Source: Sphingobacterium spiritivorum ATCC 33861
GTDB taxonomy: Bacteria > Bacteroidota > Bacteroidia > Sphingobacteriales > Sphingobacteriaceae
Length of the DNA stretch: 64,000 nucleotides
Reading direction: 5' to 3'
Assembly: GCF_000143765.1 (NCBI RefSeq)
Contig: NZ_GL379771.1
Span: forward strand, 372,001 to 436,000
How positions within the stretch are numbered: position 1 is the first letter of the stretch; the number at the start of each line of letters is the position of its first letter. Position numbers and translations under genes: made by a program. The notes under the pieces were generated by a model that was given only the letters and a program-made list of their open reading frames with translations, did no database searches and was not told the origin of the DNA. Below, in pieces: positions 15,711-24,758 of this stretch.

Positions 15711-17900
15711 TCAGAGACCGATATGCTCTGATTTATTTGATTTTGGTCCGTCTTTCTCCGAAGACTTAGCATTATCTTTTGCATAATGCCAGGTTATTTT
15801 ATCTTCAAAAGCTTTACCGTCTTTCAGCCCCTTGACTTCTACAATATTTTGTCCTTCTTTTAATTTTACCTGTTCAAAAATATAGTGAACATCTGTATAT
15901 CCTTTTCTGAAGGTTTTAATTTCCTCGCCATTGACAAACAACTGCGGGGTACCGATGTTGGAATATACCGTAACAGGAGTAATCTGATTCCCTCTTTCCA
16001 CCACTCTGCGCTGTGTCAGGTAAAGTACCGGTTCTTTACTCCAGTTGGCTTTATACCAGTAAAACGGATCTTTCTTCAATGCCCTGTCAAAAGTTACCAT
16101 TCCTTTATAGTTTCGTGGCTCTACCTGAAAAGTGATTGGTGTAGCAAAATCAAACGTATTCCACAGATATGAGGCCACAAATACGGGATGTTTAGCTATT
16201 ACACCCCAATGAATCTCATGAAATTTGGTTGAAAATTCTTCCGGGAAAAAGGCTGGATTAGACCATTGATTACCAATATCTCCTACTGCTTCCTGCTGAT
16301 GCTTCGGATTAGCTTCAGCTCCATACTCTGAAAAAATAATTTTATAGCCTGCAAAATCCTTCGTAATCTTATCTGCCCATTGCTCGACATCCTGTATTTT
16401 ACCATTATACCAGCCGAAGTAATGGTTGATACCTTGTATATCTGCATTATTGTTAACAGGATGATCGATAACATTATATCCGCTCACCTGAACAGAATAA
16501 CGATCCGGATCTTCTGTTTTTGCCAGATCATTCAACTTGGTCGTTAGTTCTATTGTATAAGCCTGCGGGCTGTAGACCTCATTGTGCAGCCCCCAGACGT
16601 AAATGGAAGGATGATTAAAATTCTGACGTATTAATTCTGTTAGTTGCTGTTTTGCGTTATTCTCTTCCTGAGTAGTCACACGGTTGACAAATGGTATCTC
16701 TGCCCAGATTATAAAGCCAATACTATCGCATTTGGCGTAGAAGTATTCAGATTGCTGATAATGTGCCAGACGGATAGTAGTAGCACCTATCTCTTTAATA
16801 ATAGCGAGATCCTGATCATGATCAGCATTGGACAATGCCGATCCTTTGCCCCAGTGGTCCTGATGACGAGTCACACCATACATCGGAGTCTTAATACCAT
16901 TCAGGTACATGCCGTCTCCTGCTTTTAGCTCAAAATGTCGCAAACCTAATGGCTGAATAACCTCATCAACAACTTTACCTGCCTGCACGACCTGAGTGAC
17001 CAGTTTGTAAAGATAAGGGTCTTCCAAACCCTGCCATAGGTGCGGATTCCTGATAGCGATACGTTGTATTACCTGCTGTCTGCCCTGCGGCAATATTGTG
17101 TAAGGAGTGGTTTGTTTGGCTTTAACCGTACCGTTTTTTTCAAATACAGTTGTCACTACTTCTACTTTCTGGGCATCATGATTTTTGTTTTCCAACTTCA
17201 CTTTTACCTCTACATCGGCAGATTTTTTCGAAACATTCTCCTGTCGTATGTAGATCCCCGGAGATGCGAAATCATTGACCGCTATATTGACTTTTTCCGT
17301 AACGATCAATGCAACCGGTCTATAGATACCGCCGTACATCGGAAACAAGGTATGATTAACCGGAATAACATCCGGACGTGCTTCATTATTTACTTTGACT
17401 AATATTTCGTTTTCCTGTCCATATTTCAACATATCCGTCAATTCCAACGTAAATGCGGAATACCCCCCGTTATGCCTGCCTACAATATTGTACTTACCAT
17501 TTACAGTCGAATTACTGTAAACAATGTCATTCTTTTCTGCTGAAAATGAAACCGGGGCAGTATTGAGATAAACTTCTGTATTGGTATTAACACCTTCAAA
17601 CCGGATAAATACACGCTTTCCTTTCCAGGAAGGATCAGCTTTAAATGCTTTTCTGTAATACGCATCACCTGTATAAAACTTGTCTTTCACAGTCTGCATA
17701 TCTACAGCATTCCAGGTGTGAGGTACTGAAACGGCTTGCCATTTACCTGTGAATATATCAGCATATTGTAGCGGATCGGTTGTAAAAGGTCCTTTCTTAA
17801 ATGACCATTCGTTATTAAACGGAATAACGTCCCGGGCAAAAGTGGCTTGTGAAAAAATTGTCAGCAAGAGCAGGCAATAGAAATGTTTCAGCTTCATCAT
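15711..17900 (-). CDS. Secreted glycoside hydrolase family 2 (beta-galactosidase/beta-glucuronidase-like)
   Basis: 729 residues with a signal peptide (1-22, cut near TFA-RDV). Domains in order are an N-terminal beta-sandwich (about 25-200, with SVPHTWNAVD), an Ig-like domain (about 210-310) and a TIM barrel (about 315-600). A C-terminal beta domain follows, ending in a short low-complexity tail rich in Lys, Ser and Asp. The predicted acid/base is Glu441 in GLHNEV and the nucleophile Glu525 in SEYGA. GH2 covers several beta-glycosidase activities and the exact one cannot be read from sequence. It is monocistronic with a good promoter and is not next to a SusCD pair. Confidence 0.88.
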   Translation of the reverse strand: MMKLKHFYCLLLLTIFSQATFARDVIPFNNEWSFKKGPFTTDPLQYADIFTGKWQAVSVPHTWNAVDMQTVKDKFYTGDAYYRKAFKADPSWKGKRVFIRFEGVNTNTEVYLNTAPVSFSAEKNDIVYSNSTVNGKYNIVGRHNGGYSAFTLELTDMLKYGQENEILVKVNNEARPDVIPVNHTLFPMYGGIYRPVALIVTEKVNIAVNDFASPGIYIRQENVSKKSADVEVKVKLENKNHDAQKVEVVTTVFEKNGTVKAKQTTPYTILPQGRQQVIQRIAIRNPHLWQGLEDPYLYKLVTQVVQAGKVVDEVIQPLGLRHFELKAGDGMYLNGIKTPMYGVTRHQDHWGKGSALSNADHDQDLAIIKEIGATTIRLAHYQQSEYFYAKCDSIGFIIWAEIPFVNRVTTQEENNAKQQLTELIRQNFNHPSIYVWGLHNEVYSPQAYTIELTTKLNDLAKTEDPDRYSVQVSGYNVIDHPVNNNADIQGINHYFGWYNGKIQDVEQWADKITKDFAGYKIIFSEYGAEANPKHQQEAVGDIGNQWSNPAFFPEEFSTKFHEIHWGVIAKHPVFVASYLWNTFDFATPITFQVEPRNYKGMVTFDRALKKDPFYWYKANWSKEPVLYLTQRRVVERGNQITPVTVYSNIGTPQLFVNGEEIKTFRKGYTDVHYIFEQVKLKEGQNIVEVKGLKDGKAFEDKITWHYAKDNAKSSEKDGPKSNKSEHIGL

Positions 17901-17940
17901 TTTTAATATCAGTATATGTATTTATTAGGTTTTTCTCATA

Positions 17941-17965
17941 TGGCTCATTCTATGCAATTGAGCCA
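17941..17965 (-). promoter_or_regulatory. Inverted repeat in the GH2 gene leader, candidate operator
   Basis: TGGCTCA-N11-TGAGCCA (17941-17947 and 17959-17965), a perfect 7-bp inverted repeat just downstream of the predicted transcription start. This is a common position for a repressor site. Confidence 0.4.
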
Positions 17966-17978
17966 CATTCTTGACTAA

Positions 17979-18008
17979 CAAATATAATCAACCCAACATC
18001 TATTCAAA
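17979..18008 (-). promoter_or_regulatory. Promoter of the GH2 gene
   Basis: On the minus strand TTTG (18008-18005), an 18-bp spacer, then TATATTTG (17986-17979): a good match to the Bacteroidota consensus, 78 bp before the start codon. Confidence 0.55.
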
Positions 18009-18161
18009 AATAAAGCCGGCTAACCCGCTGTATGGGGATTTACATGTTATGAATGAAAAACTTGGTTACTTAATCTTAAGACACATATACAACGTTGTAG
18101 TAAAAAGATGTAATTTATCTATGTGTCACATCAATAATACAGTCATCAATTATGCGGGAAC

Positions 18162-19505
18162 CTACTTCGTAACCTGTTTTAACCAGGAAAAAAGGTCTTT
18201 AAGAACATCCTCACTGAATGTTTCTTCCAGTTCCCCGTATTCATTTATTAATCCTGTATGTGCGTGTTGAAAAAGATGGTTAAGGTCAGGATACATTTTT
18301 ATGAAATCCATCTTATGTTTATTGGCTTCCGAAATTTTATACACCGAATTGAGATTCTGTTCAGCCGGAACCTGCAAATCCTTTCCGCCATATACTGCGA
18401 ATATAGGACATTTGACTGCTTTCAATACAGGAACGGGATCAAAACGGATGAAATACCTAAACCATTTGGATGTCAATTCAGAAAGCGCTTTATCATTGGC
18501 TGCAACATCCGCCAGTTGCTTCTTTACCTCTTCATCCGAAAGATTGCTTTTCAAAACTTTATATACACGATTATTGAGCACTTTTGCCTGTTGCAGCTTA
18601 TCTTCAGACATGCCATAAGCTTTTCCAATGGCATAATTCTGCAAGACCATTAATGAATCTATTGCGATAGCAGGTCCCGCCAGCATAGCGATGAATGCAA
18701 CATCTTTATCTTCAGATGCTAATAAAGGTGCGATCATACCTCCTTCACTATGTCCTATGACTCCTATCTTTCGGATATTGATATCTGTACGTATTCTCAG
18801 AAAATTGATTGCAGCACGGGCATCATTTGCAAAGTCACGTGTCGTAGATGTACCAAATGATCCGGTAGATGATCCTACTCCTCTGTCATCATAGCGCAGT
18901 ACTGCAAATCCCCTGCGGGTCAGATAATCGGCAATCAGCTTAAAAGGTTTATGGCCAAACAGCTCGCTGTCCCGGTTCTGCGGTCCGCTTCCTGTTACCA
19001 GAACAACAGCCGGAAAATTCCGGCCCTTTGCTGGTAAGGTTAAAGTACCCGCCAATGTTACTTTGGATACCGGATTTTCAAAGGTCACATTTTCTTCTTT
19101 ATAGGGGAAAGGACCTTCCGGCTCCTGCGGACGCTTAATCACGGTAACAGTATCCAGACTTCTGATCAAACGCAGCGGAATATTTCCCCCACCTTGTTGA
19201 AACAATCCTGTGATTACATTTTTGCTGAGCTCACCCTGAAATACTATTCCGGCAGAAGCCATCTTAAAGGCAACCTGATTCTTGTCGAATGATACCTCAC
19301 TGAGCGGTAATCCTATTGCTCCTTGTCGGGGACTATCCATTTTTCCGGAAAATTTGCCATTGCTTTGGTGGATATGAAAGACCAAAGGAATTTCCTGACC
19401 TGAAGCATCCAGGGAACCTTTCCAGGTACCAATGATATTCTGCCCGAAAGCCACAGGTAAAATCGAAATAAAGAAAAGAGTATATATATACTTCATAATA
19501 TTCAT
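18162..19505 (-). CDS. Secreted alpha/beta hydrolase (S33/DLH-like esterase or peptidase)
   Basis: 447 residues with a signal peptide (1-21), an N-terminal beta domain (about 22-125, IIGTWKGSLDASGQEIPLVFH) and a C-terminal alpha/beta-hydrolase domain. The predicted catalytic triad is Ser253 (GHSEGG), Asp376 (YGGKD) and His410 (LNHLF); VTGSGPQNRD probably forms the oxyanion region. Similar Bacteroidota proteins are usually described as acyl esterases; the substrate here is unknown. The start codon overlaps the stop of the upstream membrane gene (TGATG), suggesting translational coupling in the DUF2089 operon; an alternative ATG lies three codons later. Confidence 0.82.
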   Translation of the reverse strand: MNIMKYIYTLFFISILPVAFGQNIIGTWKGSLDASGQEIPLVFHIHQSNGKFSGKMDSPRQGAIGLPLSEVSFDKNQVAFKMASAGIVFQGELSKNVITGLFQQGGGNIPLRLIRSLDTVTVIKRPQEPEGPFPYKEENVTFENPVSKVTLAGTLTLPAKGRNFPAVVLVTGSGPQNRDSELFGHKPFKLIADYLTRRGFAVLRYDDRGVGSSTGSFGTSTTRDFANDARAAINFLRIRTDINIRKIGVIGHSEGGMIAPLLASEDKDVAFIAMLAGPAIAIDSLMVLQNYAIGKAYGMSEDKLQQAKVLNNRVYKVLKSNLSDEEVKKQLADVAANDKALSELTSKWFRYFIRFDPVPVLKAVKCPIFAVYGGKDLQVPAEQNLNSVYKISEANKHKMDFIKMYPDLNHLFQHAHTGLINEYGELEETFSEDVLKDLFSWLKQVTK

Positions 19506-20095
19506 CAGAAATACGGAAAATAAAATTGTACAATCAAATCAGCTATTAAAAAAATAATCACAATAGCTCCATTGACAATTATCTTTTTATTATTCATTGC
19601 AACTTTCATACCCTGAATAAGTATGTAGAAATAATAGATCATTATCAACAACGAAAACAGGCCAATAAAAGTCACTAAAAACAGATCTGATTTCGAAACT
19701 GTTTCCAGCTTTATATCTCCAGCTGCAACTGCTTTGGTAATTTTTTCGGTAGCAGATTTGGATTTATCCAGTACAACAAGAACTGAGGTCAGATAAATAA
19801 CTATTCTTGCGATCAAAACTGTATTGAGGACATCAATAAACCTTGTTTTTGCGTATATAATTTTCGCAAACAATAACAATATCACCGAAGGAAGTACCGT
19901 ATTAACTAAATTATTAATAAACGGAAAATATAATGCTGTGCTTTCACCAAATCGTATATTAATAAAACCATTATACTTAATGTGGTAAAAATAGGCGAAC
20001 AGACTTCCCAAAAAGTAAAAAATGACACCCGTAATAAATAATGATCTTTCAGAAAAATCATCAAAAGGTTTAAGAAATATTTTACCTGCTTTCAT
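19505..20095 (-). CDS. Multi-pass membrane protein, Yip1-like
   Basis: 196 residues with about five membrane helices (near 22-40, 62-82, 90-108, 138-160, 173-192). The arrangement, a soluble N-terminus with KPFDDFSERSLFITGVIFYFLGSLF followed by a helical bundle, resembles bacterial YIP1-family proteins, but similarity is by pattern only. It overlaps the preceding gene by 14 bp and the hydrolase gene by 1 bp, so it is tightly coupled in the operon. Function unknown. Confidence 0.6.
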   Translation of the reverse strand: MKAGKIFLKPFDDFSERSLFITGVIFYFLGSLFAYFYHIKYNGFINIRFGESTALYFPFINNLVNTVLPSVILLLFAKIIYAKTRFIDVLNTVLIARIVIYLTSVLVVLDKSKSATEKITKAVAAGDIKLETVSKSDLFLVTFIGLFSLLIMIYYFYILIQGMKVAMNNKKIIVNGAIVIIFLIADLIVQFYFPYF

Positions 20096-20585
20096 CTGCT
20101 TTTTTAGATTTTAGAAATTCATCCATAATTTTGCTTAGCTCCTCAGGACGCTGCGTCCCTATTAAGATCTGACTTCCATTCTTCAAGGCAATTTTAAGCC
20201 CGTATTTACCTTTTGTAGTATAGGCTATTCCGGCGGATGAAATCCGCATACCCCAGCCTCCATAATCTAAAATGGAGTATTTCACGACTTTATAAGTATG
20301 GATATCTTCAAACCTGTAGGTTTTATTCCATAAGAATGGTTTGAAGTCTACATATATTCCATTATCATTAATTTCTGTCCGCAACTTAATCACTACGAAA
20401 AATACGACCAAAGCCAACCAAATATAGAAGGGTACATAAGTCACAATTTCAGCGAGCATCCTGTACCAACTTTCCGGTAAAGACATAGATGCGCCAGATC
20501 TATATATAGGTATAAACAAGGCTATTAGAGATATCCACAACCACCATTGTGAAAAAGATTGCACTTCCTTAAACTTACTGCTCAT
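20082..20585 (-). CDS. Membrane protein with a PH-like cytoplasmic domain, unknown function
   Basis: 167 residues with two membrane helices (about 15-31 and 48-66), then a soluble domain (67-167) with alternating strands (INDNGIYVDFKPFLWNKTYRFEDI, GKYGLKIALKNGSQILIGTQRPEEL) and a final helix. This is the usual pattern of bacterial PH-like (bPH) domains behind two TM helices. The family call is tentative. Its start overlaps the DUF2089 gene by 11 bp. Confidence 0.55.
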   Translation of the reverse strand: MSSKFKEVQSFSQWWLWISLIALFIPIYRSGASMSLPESWYRMLAEIVTYVPFYIWLALVVFFVVIKLRTEINDNGIYVDFKPFLWNKTYRFEDIHTYKVVKYSILDYGGWGMRISSAGIAYTTKGKYGLKIALKNGSQILIGTQRPEELSKIMDEFLKSKKADESR

Positions 20586-20850
20586 ATCCTAAACTTTTTA
20601 TTTTTTGAATCAGATCATCTAACATATTACGTACAGTAGGATAACTCTTTCCCAGGTCTCTGGCCATATCTTTCAAACTGCCGGAATTATACAAAAATCC
20701 CAGTACGAATTCCTGCTCCTCAACGGTAAGATGCATAAGAACAGGAAGCGAAAATTTGCCAACAACTTCCGTTTCACACGCATCACAGACTAACTTGGAC
20801 ACTTTAAGCTTGGCATCACAACTGGGACAGGTAACAGGTATTTTTTTCAT
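20575..20850 (-). CDS. DUF2089-family transcriptional regulator
   Basis: 91 residues. An N-terminal zinc ribbon with Cys8, Cys11, Cys22 and Cys25 (CPSC...CDAC) leads into a helical part (LTVEEQEFVLGFLYNSGSLKDM) and a helix-turn-helix in which ARDLGKSYPTVRNMLDDLI is the recognition region. This is the DUF2089 signature. It is the first gene of a four-gene run with two membrane proteins and a secreted hydrolase; joint regulation is likely, and the overlaps suggest translational coupling. The signal and target are unknown. Confidence 0.82.
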   Translation of the reverse strand: MKKIPVTCPSCDAKLKVSKLVCDACETEVVGKFSLPVLMHLTVEEQEFVLGFLYNSGSLKDMARDLGKSYPTVRNMLDDLIQKIKSLGYEQ

Positions 20851-21259
20851 TCTATTTTCTTAAATCATAACTGTATCGTTTGGAAATCATAAATCGGTTC
20901 TTCTCAAACAACTTATTGTTTATTAATCAATATCCAGGTATTACAACTTTGCCTTAATACCAATAATCATCTACAAAAATATAAACTTTATTTATATAAA
21001 CATTAATAATATTCAATATAAAATAAACAATTCAAAATAACATATGAATTTATAAAAATGAATAGCAAATATTATAATTATTTCATGCTCTTTATAATTC
21101 ATAATAATTCCACGAAATAAGGCTTAAAGTAGCTAGCATCATTATTGGCAACTGAATTTCACTTTAGTATCTTCAGGATGTAATTTTACTTGCTCTATAT
21201 TATATATTGCATATAAAAGCAAGTTTATCTAAGTTTGCAGCATTAAATACACACAACAA
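20851..21259. other. 409-bp AT-rich divergent intergenic region
   Basis: Very AT-rich DNA between the DUF2089 operon (minus) and plsC (plus). It contains many short A/T repeats and no open frame with coding character. The only clear element is the plsC promoter near its right end. No RNA gene or mobile-element remnant was recognised. Confidence 0.6.
21206..21237 (+). promoter_or_regulatory. Promoter of plsC
   Basis: ATTG (21206-21209), a 20-bp spacer, then TAAGTTTG (21230-21237), close to the Bacteroidota consensus and 22 bp before the plsC start codon. Confidence 0.5.
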
Positions 21260-22000
21260 ATGAGAAAAGTTCTTGGATATATTCTTTCACCTATATTTTA
21301 CTTATTTTTTGCACTGGAGCTGGTTATTTTTCACCCCATCCAATGGCTATGTCTGAAATTAGGTGGATATAGTGCGCACAAACGCAGTGTAGATCTGTTG
21401 AATTTTACGCTATTGAGTGATAATTTTCTACTTTTCAATCCTGTAAAGTTTATTAATGAGCATCACATCCCTACAGGTCAGCCTATTATCTTTGTTGCCA
21501 ATCACCAGAGTCCGTTCGATATTCCTCCGATGATTTTCTTCCTTCGTAAATACCATGCTAAATTTATTTCGAAGATAGAACTTGCAAAGGCTAATATTCC
21601 GAGTATCTCCTATAATCTCAAATATGGAGGCGCAGCCAATATAGACAGAAAAGATTCAAAACAGTCTATCAGTGAAATTCTGAAATTAGCCAACAATATG
21701 AAGACCAAAAACTGGTCTGTGTTTATTTTCCCCGAAGGTACACGTACCAAAACCGGAAAAATGAAAGAGTTTTCTGTAGGAGGTATTGCGACCATATTAA
21801 AGAAAAACCCAACTGCTCTGGTGGTCCCTATTGCAATAAATGGTTCTTATGAAATGGTAAAGTACGGTATGTATCCGCTGAATCCTTTTACAAAAATGTC
21901 GTGGGAAATTCTTCAGCCTATAGAACCGGCAGGAAAGACTGCTGAAGAGATCGTGAAAGAGGCTGAGCTGGCAATTCGTGCTAAGGTAAAGGGAAGTTAA
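21260..22000 (+). CDS. plsC: 1-acyl-sn-glycerol-3-phosphate acyltransferase
   Basis: Makes phosphatidic acid from lysophosphatidic acid at the inner membrane. 246 residues with an N-terminal membrane helix (about 8-30). The catalytic motif NHQSPFD (His82, Asp87) is followed by the glycerol-phosphate-binding motif FPEGTR (157-162). A role in acylating another lipid, such as an ornithine lipid, cannot be excluded. It ends only 3 bp from the convergent GT2 gene, with no terminator between them. Confidence 0.9.
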   Translation: MRKVLGYILSPIFYLFFALELVIFHPIQWLCLKLGGYSAHKRSVDLLNFTLLSDNFLLFNPVKFINEHHIPTGQPIIFVANHQSPFDIPPMIFFLRKYHAKFISKIELAKANIPSISYNLKYGGAANIDRKDSKQSISEILKLANNMKTKNWSVFIFPEGTRTKTGKMKEFSVGGIATILKKNPTALVVPIAINGSYEMVKYGMYPLNPFTKMSWEILQPIEPAGKTAEEIVKEAELAIRAKVKGS

Positions 22001-22003
22001 ATC

Positions 22004-23137
22004 CTATTTAACAATCCGGCCTTTCCAATCGTATTTACCTATATTACCAGCTATACCGATATATACCAGGTATATAATGTGTCCGACAGTGAGTATAGGC
22101 AAGTACTTTAAGAGATCTGTACGATTGGCAAATTCGCATAAAGGTCTCATAAAATATAATTCGACAACAAACTTAATTACAATAACGGCAAAGATCAACG
22201 CTCCTAAGGTTGACGGGAACAGAAATGCCAGTAATCCGCTCAGGATCATAGCCAGATTGAACAGCCAGATACTCACCCCCAATACAATCACACTTTTGTT
22301 CTTATAACGTGTACTCTTGGAAGCCCAACGCTTACGCTGACTGATAAAAGAAGCCATATCGGGCTTAGCATCGGTATATACGATAGCTGAAGGCGATTTA
22401 CAGAATCCGATTTTATCAGCATATTTTTCAGCAACTTTATGCAGAAGCAGTTCATCGTCTCCTGATGCCAGATCATCAATACCCTTGAAGCCATCCATTT
22501 CATAGAATACATCTCTTCTATACGCCAGATTTGCGCCATTGCAGGTCGTTGGATGACCATTCCCTATACCTGCAGCTCCTAATCCGATCAGATACAGGAA
22601 TTCCAGAGTCTGAGCTTCTTCAAAAGGATTCTTTTCTTCCGAATACACAACAGATGATGAAACCATATAGGAATCATATTCCTCAAAAAAACCGATCACA
22701 GTGGACAACCATTGGCGTCCCATCCGACAGTCGGCATCTGTAGTGACAATAATTTCACCCTGTGCAATATCAATAGCATTAGAAATAGCTTTCTTCTTAT
22801 ATGAATTCAGTTTATCACTCTCATTCATCTGCAGCAATTTCACCCCTTTAACGGCATAGAGCCTCACAATATCTGCTGTACGATCTGTTGAATGATCATC
22901 GATAACAATGATTTCAAACAGTTCTTTAGGATAATCCTGATTCAATAAACAATTGATGGTACGCTCAATGACCTGTTCCTCATTGCGTGCCGCAATCAAT
23001 ACCGAAACAGTTGCAGAAGGAGTGGCATCCGACGTCACAAACGTAGAAATAGAAGCCCATCCATTACGCATATACAGCACTAAAGCTACATACACAATGG
23101 TCATTATAATGAGAAAAACACTAAGACTTGTTATCAC
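22004..23137 (-). CDS. Membrane-bound family 2 glycosyltransferase
   Basis: 377 residues. An N-terminal helix (1-22) precedes a GT-A domain with VSVLIAARNEEQVIERTI (nucleotide-sugar binding), VIDDHSTDRT and TTDADCRMG (DxD-like metal site), a GDDELLLHKVAEK acceptor segment and the FISQRKRWASKS motif of processive or polytopic GT2 enzymes. Two or three C-terminal helices follow. Sugar and acceptor are unknown. It overlaps the upstream flippase-like gene by 17 bp, so the pair probably builds and moves one lipid-linked glycan; this is inference. Confidence 0.88.
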   Translation of the reverse strand: MITSLSVFLIIMTIVYVALVLYMRNGWASISTFVTSDATPSATVSVLIAARNEEQVIERTINCLLNQDYPKELFEIIVIDDHSTDRTADIVRLYAVKGVKLLQMNESDKLNSYKKKAISNAIDIAQGEIIVTTDADCRMGRQWLSTVIGFFEEYDSYMVSSSVVYSEEKNPFEEAQTLEFLYLIGLGAAGIGNGHPTTCNGANLAYRRDVFYEMDGFKGIDDLASGDDELLLHKVAEKYADKIGFCKSPSAIVYTDAKPDMASFISQRKRWASKSTRYKNKSVIVLGVSIWLFNLAMILSGLLAFLFPSTLGALIFAVIVIKFVVELYFMRPLCEFANRTDLLKYLPILTVGHIIYLVYIGIAGNIGKYDWKGRIVK

Positions 23138-24119
23138 TTAAATAATTAACTTTTATTGCAAAAAATGAACCCAGAATCGCCGGTAAAATCAGGTTGACAA
23201 ACCAGATACAGGAAACGATGGCCATAACAGCAATCTCCTGTGTAGTAATATAACTATATAAATTACTGGCAACAAAACTCCGGACACTAAAATCAAATAA
23301 ATCAAGCGAAGGTACGGCAGATTGTATAAAAAACAAGATAAAAATCATCAAAACCATTGATAAAAATGGTAAATCAGGAAGAATAACTTCCATCAGGATG
23401 ATATATTGTGAAGTGAAGATAATAAACCGGGATAATGACAGCCCAAGAATAACAGAAAGTTCGCGTCTGTTATAGTCTTCAAGAACGGAAAAAAAAGGTT
23501 GTATTTTTTTCAGAAAATTAATTCTGCGAACCAGCTTATCCACCCAATGTACATTAAAGAAAATTAAGAGAAACACAGCTGCATAGGCTATTCCTGCTGC
23601 CCATACAAGAATCTTCATCACGGGTTGTAAAGAAAGAAATGTCGTCATAAACCAGGCAATACTCAGCGCACCGAATATACTGGTCAGTACTAGCTGGCCA
23701 AAATGTCCGACTCCCATCGCTACAGCTCCGGATGCACGGTTTTCCGGTTTTAAATACATCACCCTCCCGCCATACTCTCCTATCCGGTTTGGTGTAAAAA
23801 TAGCCCATGTAAGACCACAGAAAACAGCTTCCGTTGCCCGCCACCAACTGATCTGTTCGATACGCCGGCTGATAAACTTCCATTTTACAATCTCCAGAAA
23901 CCAGTTGCAGAACATCAATACAACAACAGCAATCAGTACTCCGGTAACCAGATTTCTGTCCAGTCCTTTCATCAGGAGCTTGAATTCATAAAGATTATGC
24001 TGGTTGCTGACTTTAGAATATATATACCAGCCCGCTAATAGCAGAACAGCAATCTTGATAATTAAATTGAGATATTTCCGGGTATTATTTGTCAAAATAG
24101 TTTGTTGCGAGTGGCACAA
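23121..24119 (-). CDS. Flippase-like membrane protein (LPG synthase TM-region family)
   Basis: 332 residues with about eight helices. FTPNRIGEYGGRVMYLKPENRASGAVA is the family signature loop between helices, and LILPAILGSFFAIK closes the protein. It is distantly related to the product of 14016-14930 and also lacks an aminoacyl-transferase domain. A likely role is translocating a lipid or lipid-linked sugar made by the overlapping GT2 enzyme. It is divergent from ruvC across 67 bp. M1 (MCHSQQTILTNN) is used because no closer ATG precedes the first helix. Confidence 0.78.
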   Translation of the reverse strand: MCHSQQTILTNNTRKYLNLIIKIAVLLLAGWYIYSKVSNQHNLYEFKLLMKGLDRNLVTGVLIAVVVLMFCNWFLEIVKWKFISRRIEQISWWRATEAVFCGLTWAIFTPNRIGEYGGRVMYLKPENRASGAVAMGVGHFGQLVLTSIFGALSIAWFMTTFLSLQPVMKILVWAAGIAYAAVFLLIFFNVHWVDKLVRRINFLKKIQPFFSVLEDYNRRELSVILGLSLSRFIIFTSQYIILMEVILPDLPFLSMVLMIFILFFIQSAVPSLDLFDFSVRSFVASNLYSYITTQEIAVMAIVSCIWFVNLILPAILGSFFAIKVNYLSDNKS

Positions 24120-24186
24120 TTTTACTAATTTTTAATGACATCCCGTTAAGTTAATTCACAAAAGAAAAACGTAATATTGTACCAGC

Positions 24187-24756
24187 ATGCAAAAGGAAAA
24201 GGCTAAAGAGCGTATTATTCTGGGAATTGATCCGGGAACTGTGGTGTTGGGCTATGGATTGGTAAAGGAAACCGGCAAAAAAATATCCCTTATTTCTCTG
24301 GGTGTTATTAAAATGGGACACCTTGACGATCATGCCTTAAAACTGCAGCGTATCTTTAAGAAGACTTCTGCTCTTATCGAAGAATACAAACCTGACTGTG
24401 TAGCCCTTGAAGCTCCCTTTTATGGTAAAAATATTCAGGTGATGCTCAAACTGGGTCGTGCTCAGGGGGTAGCCATGGCTGCAGCACTGAATCATGATAT
24501 TCCGATATTCGAATATTCTCCCCGTAAGATAAAGCAATCTGTGACAGGCAATGGTAATGCGACAAAGGAACAGGTCGCAGCCATGCTAAAAACATTACTG
24601 AGCTTTAATGAGACTCCCGAATTTCTGGATGCCACGGATGGCCTGGCTGTTGCGGTCTGTCACTCTTTCCAACAAAATACATCTTCCTCCGGAACGTCAA
24701 AAAGTTACAGCGGATGGGAAGCTTTTATCAAAGACAACGAAAAACGTGTCAAGTAG
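24187..24756 (+). CDS. ruvC: Crossover junction endodeoxyribonuclease RuvC
   Basis: Resolves Holliday junctions with RuvAB. 189 residues with the four acidic active-site residues of the family: Asp15 (GIDPG), Glu75 (ALEAPF), Asp148 and Asp151 (DATDGLAVAV). The segment KNIQVMLKLGRAQG is also typical. The C-terminal tail of about 25 residues beyond the nuclease core is low in conservation. It stands alone on the plus strand, 2 bp from the end of the convergent unknown gene. Confidence 0.96.
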   Translation: MQKEKAKERIILGIDPGTVVLGYGLVKETGKKISLISLGVIKMGHLDDHALKLQRIFKKTSALIEEYKPDCVALEAPFYGKNIQVMLKLGRAQGVAMAAALNHDIPIFEYSPRKIKQSVTGNGNATKEQVAAMLKTLLSFNETPEFLDATDGLAVAVCHSFQQNTSSSGTSKSYSGWEAFIKDNEKRVK

Positions 24757-24758
24757 AT

